From the NCBI GenBank assembly GCA_009776445.1, contig WRNV01000002.1:952-60317 (forward strand): 59,366 nucleotides of DNA, written 5' to 3'. Position 1 is the stretch's first letter. The number at the start of each line of letters is the position of its first letter. Shown in pieces: positions 55,201 to 59,366 of this stretch. This stretch comes from Oscillospiraceae bacterium (lineage in GTDB: Bacteria > Bacillota > Clostridia > Oscillospirales > Oscillospiraceae). Below the pieces are notes generated by a model. It made no database searches and was not told the origin of the DNA. It saw only the letters and a program-made list of their open reading frames with translations. Position numbers and translations under genes: made by a program.

Positions 55201-55439
55201 AGGTAAAAGTGTACTCAGTCTATGACCTCAATAGAGACGGTGCGATCGGTCAGGCTGACTTGGCAATTGTCGCGCTAGCCTGCGGTATAGACAAGGATGA
55301 CCCGCGTTGGAATCAGAAAATCGCCGAGGATTCCAAAGGCAAAGCCATCATCCCCGCCATATGCGATGTCACTAGCGACGGCAAGGTGGATATTCTCGAC
55401 CTGCTTGATGTGTTCGTGCACTATGCTGACGCTTATTGA
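52273..55439 (+). pseudogene. Frameshifted, apparently chimeric secreted metallophosphoesterase with dockerin
   Basis: Frame 1 (52273-52845) has a signal peptide, then metallophosphoesterase motifs VISDIHV, VSGDLTKDG and INGNHDINNPHAY, and stops early. The second frame (open across 52806-55439) resumes near GDALFMVWN with FLQSAIAQN, LSFHYDVYG and FNGHDHSYSR, then a second complete phosphoesterase: fibronectin-like N-domain, AVTGDPQ, GVGDQVD, AVGNHD, VQHHKS, AGHDHVYARSYPM. A cohesin-like domain (about 54780-55200) and a C-terminal dockerin (DLNRDGAIGQADLAIVALAC, DVTSDGKVDILDLLDVF) follow. The two halves of the first phosphoesterase look like different subfamilies and the segment between them is short. 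That suggests an in-gene deletion with a frameshift, or a sequencing indel. The second half may still be expressed. Confidence 0.75.
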
Positions 55440-55475
55440 TCCCCCTTCTGATAGTATGTAAAAAAGCGCCCCGGC

Positions 55476-55520
55476 GCAAAGCCTATCCGCATGATAAATC
55501 CTGTGCGGATAGCGCTTTGC
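55476..55520 (+). repeat. Strong inverted repeat between the phosphoesterase and SLH genes
   Basis: Arms 55476-55491 and 55504-55520 pair over 16 bases with one bulged base and a 12-base loop. No T-run follows, so it is not a standard terminator; it may be an mRNA processing or attenuation structure 20 bases before the next start. Confidence 0.5.
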
Positions 55521-55539
55521 GACAGGTCATGATGAAAGG

Positions 55540-56892
55540 ATGTCTGAAGTGACAAACACAATAAAAAGAAAACGCGCGGCGCTTGCGCTGTGCGCAATTA
55601 TGCTGCTTAGCTTGATATTCAGCGCCACCGCTTTTGCAGCCGATCCCAACCAGAGCTTTACCGCGCCCAAAAACGGACAGAGCTACACCTTTTCTGTCCC
55701 TCTTCAGGTAAATGAAACCGAACCCTACGCGGGTATACAGTTCAAATTGGCGCTAAGCAGCGAGGAGCATCTGTCCTATACCTTCTCTATGGGTTCGGAT
55801 GTCACAGCCAAAGGCGCCACTCAATATGCCCCAACAGCCAATACTAATTACTTCGGGTTTTGGTGCGGCTCAAATGCGCTCAGCGGCAATCTGTTGGTGG
55901 GCACATTGAATATTGCATACACCGGCAACGACCCGCAAGCCATATATATCACTGAGATGACGATTGTATGGGTTGACGAGAGCATAAATCATCCCACAAG
56001 TGATACCACAAAACAATCGCCGGTGCAAACCATTAGTGTATCACGCGCAGGGAGTGAAACTTTCCATACTGTAATCTATGATCTTGCCGGTGGAACACGC
56101 GTCGGTGGTGGGGAACTGGTGCAGACGGTTCCCGACGGCGGTGCGGCCGTTGCCCCGACCGTATCCCGTAGCGGATATACTTTTAATGGCTGGGACAGAT
56201 CTTTTGCAAATGTCACTTCCGACATAACAGTGACAGCGCAATGGACATCCAACGGCAGCCCTGGTGTACAGATACCCGGTGGCTTCACCAGCGAAGCTAT
56301 CGAGGACGCCAATCCACCGCTGGCCAACCCCAAAACAAAATCAGAATATTTTGATGATATGGACGAGCACCCTTGGGCTATTGAAGAAGTTGACTATTTG
56401 TATGAGGCCGGCGTGGTAAACGGTACATCGCACAGGAAATTCTCCCCGGCGGCCAACATCAAGCGCGGCGACTTCATGCTTATGCTGGTGCGGGCCTTTG
56501 ACCTTGAGGGCGACTTTACCGAAAATTTCTCAGATGTTCCGCCGGACAGCCATTACTATGATGCCATCGGTATCGCCGAAAAGTTAGGCATCGCGAAAGG
56601 CATCGGAAACAACACATTCGCTCCCGAAGCGCCCATCACCAGGCAGGATATGATGACTCTGGTGGACAGGACACTGCGCGCTATCGATCAGCCGCTGCCG
56701 GCGGGAACTGATGCTGATCTGTCGCCATTTCCGGACAAGGATATAGTCGCCGGGTACGCAAAAGACCCTGTTGCAACCTTGATAAAATCCGGTATTGTCA
56801 GAGGCGCCGGCTCGGGACTTATCAATCCGTTGGGCAACACTACCCGCGCAGAAATGGCTGTTGTGATGTACCGGTTGCTGACTTTGGAATAG
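55540..56892 (+). CDS. Secreted cohesin-like / InlB-repeat / SLH-anchored protein
   Basis: A 450-aa surface protein. Signal peptide ends near ATAFAA (about residue 34). Residues about 40-170 form a cohesin-like beta domain (VPLQVNETEPYAGIQFKLAL, TLNIAYTGND). A Listeria-Bacteroides InlB-type repeat follows (VIYDLAGGT...SRSGYTFNGWDRSF...DITVTAQW). The C-terminus has three SLH motifs (HPWAIEEVDYLYEAGVVNG, HYYDAIGIAEKLGIAKG, YAKDPVATLIKSGIVRGAG), which bind pyruvylated wall polymer. With a dockerin-bearing enzyme encoded just upstream, it could be a cell-wall scaffold holding that enzyme; that is inference from domain types. Confidence 0.88.
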   Translation: MSEVTNTIKRKRAALALCAIMLLSLIFSATAFAADPNQSFTAPKNGQSYTFSVPLQVNETEPYAGIQFKLALSSEEHLSYTFSMGSDVTAKGATQYAPTANTNYFGFWCGSNALSGNLLVGTLNIAYTGNDPQAIYITEMTIVWVDESINHPTSDTTKQSPVQTISVSRAGSETFHTVIYDLAGGTRVGGGELVQTVPDGGAAVAPTVSRSGYTFNGWDRSFANVTSDITVTAQWTSNGSPGVQIPGGFTSEAIEDANPPLANPKTKSEYFDDMDEHPWAIEEVDYLYEAGVVNGTSHRKFSPAANIKRGDFMLMLVRAFDLEGDFTENFSDVPPDSHYYDAIGIAEKLGIAKGIGNNTFAPEAPITRQDMMTLVDRTLRAIDQPLPAGTDADLSPFPDKDIVAGYAKDPVATLIKSGIVRGAGSGLINPLGNTTRAEMAVVMYRLLTLE

Positions 56893-56943
56893 AACTCCTG
56901 CGTGGATTTTTATACTCACCCGTGAAAATAAAAGGCAAAAGCT

Positions 56944-56976
56944 AAGTGGTCAGCGATTGGTAATCGCTGACCACTT
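56944..56976. terminator. Bidirectional terminator between convergent genes
   Basis: A perfect 15-bp stem with a 3-base loop, followed by GTTTTCT on the plus strand and by TTTT stretches on the minus strand. It lies between the plus-strand SLH gene and the minus-strand CAP-domain gene. Confidence 0.8.
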
Positions 56977-56999
56977 GTTTTCTCAGTCTGTATTGGTTG

Positions 57000-59366
57000 C
57001 TATTCTACTATTGTTATAGTTCTAGTGTCGATGCCTATGGATACACCATTGAGTAACAGCTCGGCTGATACCTTGACATTTCCCGCAATTAAAGGATCAA
57101 ACCAACCTTCCTGTTCGTCTATTGTAGCGGATCCACCTTCTTGAGTACAAGTCCAACGTATGCTGTACGCGGAGGGCGGATTAGCTGGCGTCGTACTAGT
57201 AGTAAACTGTGTTCGAACTCCGACAATCGGATGCGAAACTGGATTATTAAATGTAATCGATGGATACCCTCCTATGGTGACGCTTATAGTCTTTGAGTAA
57301 GAAGAACCCGCGCCTTGCTGAAGCGTTACAGTGACAGTCGCTGTGCCAGGTTCATTACCCGTAATTATAGCGTTTTCAAATTTTGAGCCGCTGCTAGTGA
57401 CTACAGCGACACTAGGGTCGCTGGAAACCCATGAGAAGCTGTATGATGATTGCATGATTGATGGAGGATCAGTCGTAGCTGTAACGCTCACCTCCTCTCC
57501 CGGTATCGCATTTATTGATGATACGGATACATTTATGCCGTCCGCGAACTGCTTTCCCTGTACATCCAGACTTGCGGTTCTTGTGACCATGCCTAGATAT
57601 GAGGAACTATCCCACTTAGCTACGCAGGTTATCGTAGCCCGCCCCGCGCTTACCGCTGTGAAAGTAGCGTTTATAACCTCAGCAGCCAAGGGTGTTCTGG
57701 ATAAATGCGAGCTGGAGGACCAGGTATATGTTGGCGCCGCACCAGAAGGCAGGCCACTGATACTTATGGATGCGTTCACATTAACGGTTACATTGACTGG
57801 ATCAGGAGATACATCGACCGCTTTGGGCACTGAAACAATAAGTACGGGGATGTCATGTGTGATATATGTGTTTGAGCCTGTCTGAGCTCTGGCTCTTATT
57901 GTTACCGACCCTGGAGTGTTTGACGCTGTTATTATCCCATTGTTATTGTTGGTTCCTCTTGCTACGCTTGCGGCTGTCCCGCTGCCTACTCGCGACCATT
58001 CCACAGCCGCGCCGGAGGTTGTGGATGCGGAAATTGTAAGGGTATCGCCCGTGCCGATTATCAAAGTGTAGGCAGAGGTTTTTTCGTCCTTGCCAGTGAT
58101 ATTATTGCCAGATGTCGTGAGAGTTTTGGCCGTACCGGTTGGAGAGCAGGTTAAGGTTAGGTTTCTGGCATAAGCTGATGTGCCGACTGACACAGGGATT
58201 CTATATTCTTTCCCGCTGGAATTGCAGGAAACGATTATATCCGCGTCCCCTGTAGAGGCGCCTGTGACAACGAGGGTTGTTACCGCGCCTGAAGTAGAGA
58301 TATTGGAAACTTTCATCCGGTTCGTGTTCGAAGATGTTATAGTAAACGTCTCATTAAACCCAGAAGGAGTCATGGTGAGCGAGATCGTCACAGCGGCGGC
58401 GGCGCCCACGTTGACGTTTATTGTTGAAGTGGCCACATTGTTAAGCCTTGCCGTGACGTCGGAGATTGAAGTCACGTTGCCGAGCGCGTATGTATAGTAT
58501 GTGCTCAGCGAGCCGGTGTTGGAACCGTAGAAGCCAGCGCCAAACACGGTGGCAGAGGCGTTAAGTATTTGTGACCTCATTGCAAACGAACCTGCCGGAT
58601 CGCTCAAGATCTGGTTGAGCGCCTCAAACGCGTCGTCGCCGCCAGCGACATAGTTGCCGCCGATATAACGGGCGCTGTCAAAACCGCCCGATATTACCCG
58701 GTCGCGCAATACACCGACGCCTTTGTTGGCGCTGTGTACGCGCGCCGGCGTCCCTAGTTTATTTGACCATTCTATTATTGTTCTGCTGTTGCTTACGCGA
58801 TACGCATTTACAAGCTCATAAAGAAACTGCTCCTGACCTTCGGCAAGCAACGCGCGCGACTTGCCTATTGTTGTCGTATCATCATATATCATTATGGCGA
58901 ATTGGCGTGACGAGTCCCCTGGATCGGTATATGAAACCGCGCCAACGCCGCCGTAGGTGTTAGCCTGCAAGACCGTTATTATCGTGTCGTCCCTGTTTTT
59001 AAGTTGGTTTGCGGCATTTGACGCCATCGAATAGACAGCGGCAGATCTGTTATTGATAAAACCAACCGCAATGAAATTTGTGTAATTTGAACTGTAATAT
59101 AGCTGCCATGATTCAGTATTGCTTGCTGATATCGTACGCCTTACAGTTCCTAAGAGCTGCGATACCTTCGCTTGAGTCATCCCAAAATATATTTCGTGAA
59201 GTTTTACGCCCCTGCTGAACTCAGGATTAGCTACGGTGAGGGTGAATGTTTTAGACCTCGTTTGTGAACCCTGCATAATCGTTGCGGTAAGCGTCGCCGT
59301 GCGAGTTTCGGTTCCGGGAGGCGTGGAGACTATACCAGATTCGCTAACGACTGAGGGGTTGTTGCT
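57000..59366 (-). CDS. Large Ig-like / CAP-domain surface protein, 5' end beyond window
   Basis: The minus-strand frame is open from the right edge to the stop at 57000 (at least 788 codons). An internal ATG at 59276 is not the true start, since coding sequence (VSESGIVSTPPGTETRTATL) continues to the edge as an Ig-like domain. Next comes a CAP-associated N-domain (IYFGMTQAKVSQLLG ... NFIAVGFINN). A CAP/SCP-like domain follows (LVNAYRVSNSRTIIEWSNKL, ARVHSANKGVGV, SQILNASATVFGAGFY). Several BIG2-type Ig-like domains come last. No C-terminal anchor is visible. CAP domains in Firmicutes are extracellular and of uncertain function. The His/Glu set of typical CAP proteins appears incomplete. Confidence 0.8.
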   Translation of the reverse strand, partial: SNNPSVVSESGIVSTPPGTETRTATLTATIMQGSQTRSKTFTLTVANPEFSRGVKLHEIYFGMTQAKVSQLLGTVRRTISASNTESWQLYYSSNYTNFIAVGFINNRSAAVYSMASNAANQLKNRDDTIITVLQANTYGGVGAVSYTDPGDSSRQFAIMIYDDTTTIGKSRALLAEGQEQFLYELVNAYRVSNSRTIIEWSNKLGTPARVHSANKGVGVLRDRVISGGFDSARYIGGNYVAGGDDAFEALNQILSDPAGSFAMRSQILNASATVFGAGFYGSNTGSLSTYYTYALGNVTSISDVTARLNNVATSTINVNVGAAAAVTISLTMTPSGFNETFTITSSNTNRMKVSNISTSGAVTTLVVTGASTGDADIIVSCNSSGKEYRIPVSVGTSAYARNLTLTCSPTGTAKTLTTSGNNITGKDEKTSAYTLIIGTGDTLTISASTTSGAAVEWSRVGSGTAASVARGTNNNNGIITASNTPGSVTIRARAQTGSNTYITHDIPVLIVSVPKAVDVSPDPVNVTVNVNASISISGLPSGAAPTYTWSSSSHLSRTPLAAEVINATFTAVSAGRATITCVAKWDSSSYLGMVTRTASLDVQGKQFADGINVSVSSINAIPGEEVSVTATTDPPSIMQSSYSFSWVSSDPSVAVVTSSGSKFENAIITGNEPGTATVTVTLQQGAGSSYSKTISVTIGGYPSITFNNPVSHPIVGVRTQFTTSTTPANPPSAYSIRWTCTQEGGSATIDEQEGWFDPLIAGNVKVSAELLLNGVSIGIDTRTITIVE

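Overview
The window looks like a chromosome segment of an anaerobic, S-layered Firmicute (Clostridia): strong GGAGG-type ribosome sites, a glycyl-radical hydroxyproline dehydratase, YesM/YesN two-component genes, SLH, dockerin and cohesin-like surface proteins, and radical-SAM/Fe-S enzymes. No rRNA, tRNA, CRISPR array, integrase or transposase was recognised. Two base compositions are visible. Positions 1-1706 and about 28.5-59.4 kb have moderate-to-high GC. Positions about 2.0-19.8 kb are strikingly AT-rich, and about 20-28.3 kb is AT-rich to intermediate.

Region A (1-1706, minus strand): the N-terminal three quarters of hypD (trans-4-hydroxy-L-proline dehydratase). Its promoter lies inside a 62-bp sequence (1718-1779) that is repeated in direct orientation at 28428-28489 with one mismatch. 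These copies bracket a 26.6-kb block that I read as an inserted genomic island.

Region B (2.07-19.8 kb, plus strand) is the most interesting part: a dense, probably co-transcribed biosynthetic cluster. In order it encodes a TtcA-like PP-loop sulfurtransferase, KAS III-like enzyme, acyl carrier protein, adenylating ligase, acyl-CoA-dehydrogenase-like flavoenzyme, homocitrate/isopropylmalate-synthase-like enzyme, cupin, aconitase-like large and small subunits, BacA-like prephenate decarboxylase homologue, Cys-rich DUF5714-like protein, chorismate mutase-DAHP synthase, GNAT, a complete nitrogenase-like enzyme (NifH-, NifD- and NifK-like), a 59-aa peptide ending in Cys-Cys, an ArgD-like aminotransferase and a NifB-like radical SAM protein. 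The nitrogenase-like subunits keep all six P-cluster-type cysteines, and the NifD-like chain may also keep a cysteine at the FeMo-co ligand position. I infer a shikimate-derived small-molecule pathway with a dedicated nitrogenase-like reductase that may carry a NifB-type metallocluster. I know of no described system of this composition.

Region C (20.1-28.3 kb): a polar amino-acid-type ABC importer (lipoprotein, two permeases, and an unusual ATPase fused to a solute-binding domain), a large molybdopterin oxidoreductase fused to its four-cluster Fe-S subunit, MobA for cofactor maturation, and a convergent MarR regulator with a Cys-Cys-x6-Cys motif. These look like the uptake, redox and control modules of the island.

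Region D (28.5-33.3 kb): PilZ protein, then a MoxR ATPase-DUF58-transglutaminase operon. Region E (33.3-42.9 kb): YesN/YesM-type two-component system with a galactose-binding-type lipoprotein, followed by mglBAC, a small membrane protein and galK: galactose sensing, import and phosphorylation. Region F (43.2-59.4 kb): cell-surface genes. These are a 2720-aa CotH-kinase/lamin-tail protein with two nested families of tandem repeats, a metallophosphoesterase gene that looks chimeric and frameshifted and ends in a dockerin, a cohesin-like/SLH protein that could anchor it, and (minus strand, running off the right edge) an Ig-like/CAP-domain surface protein.
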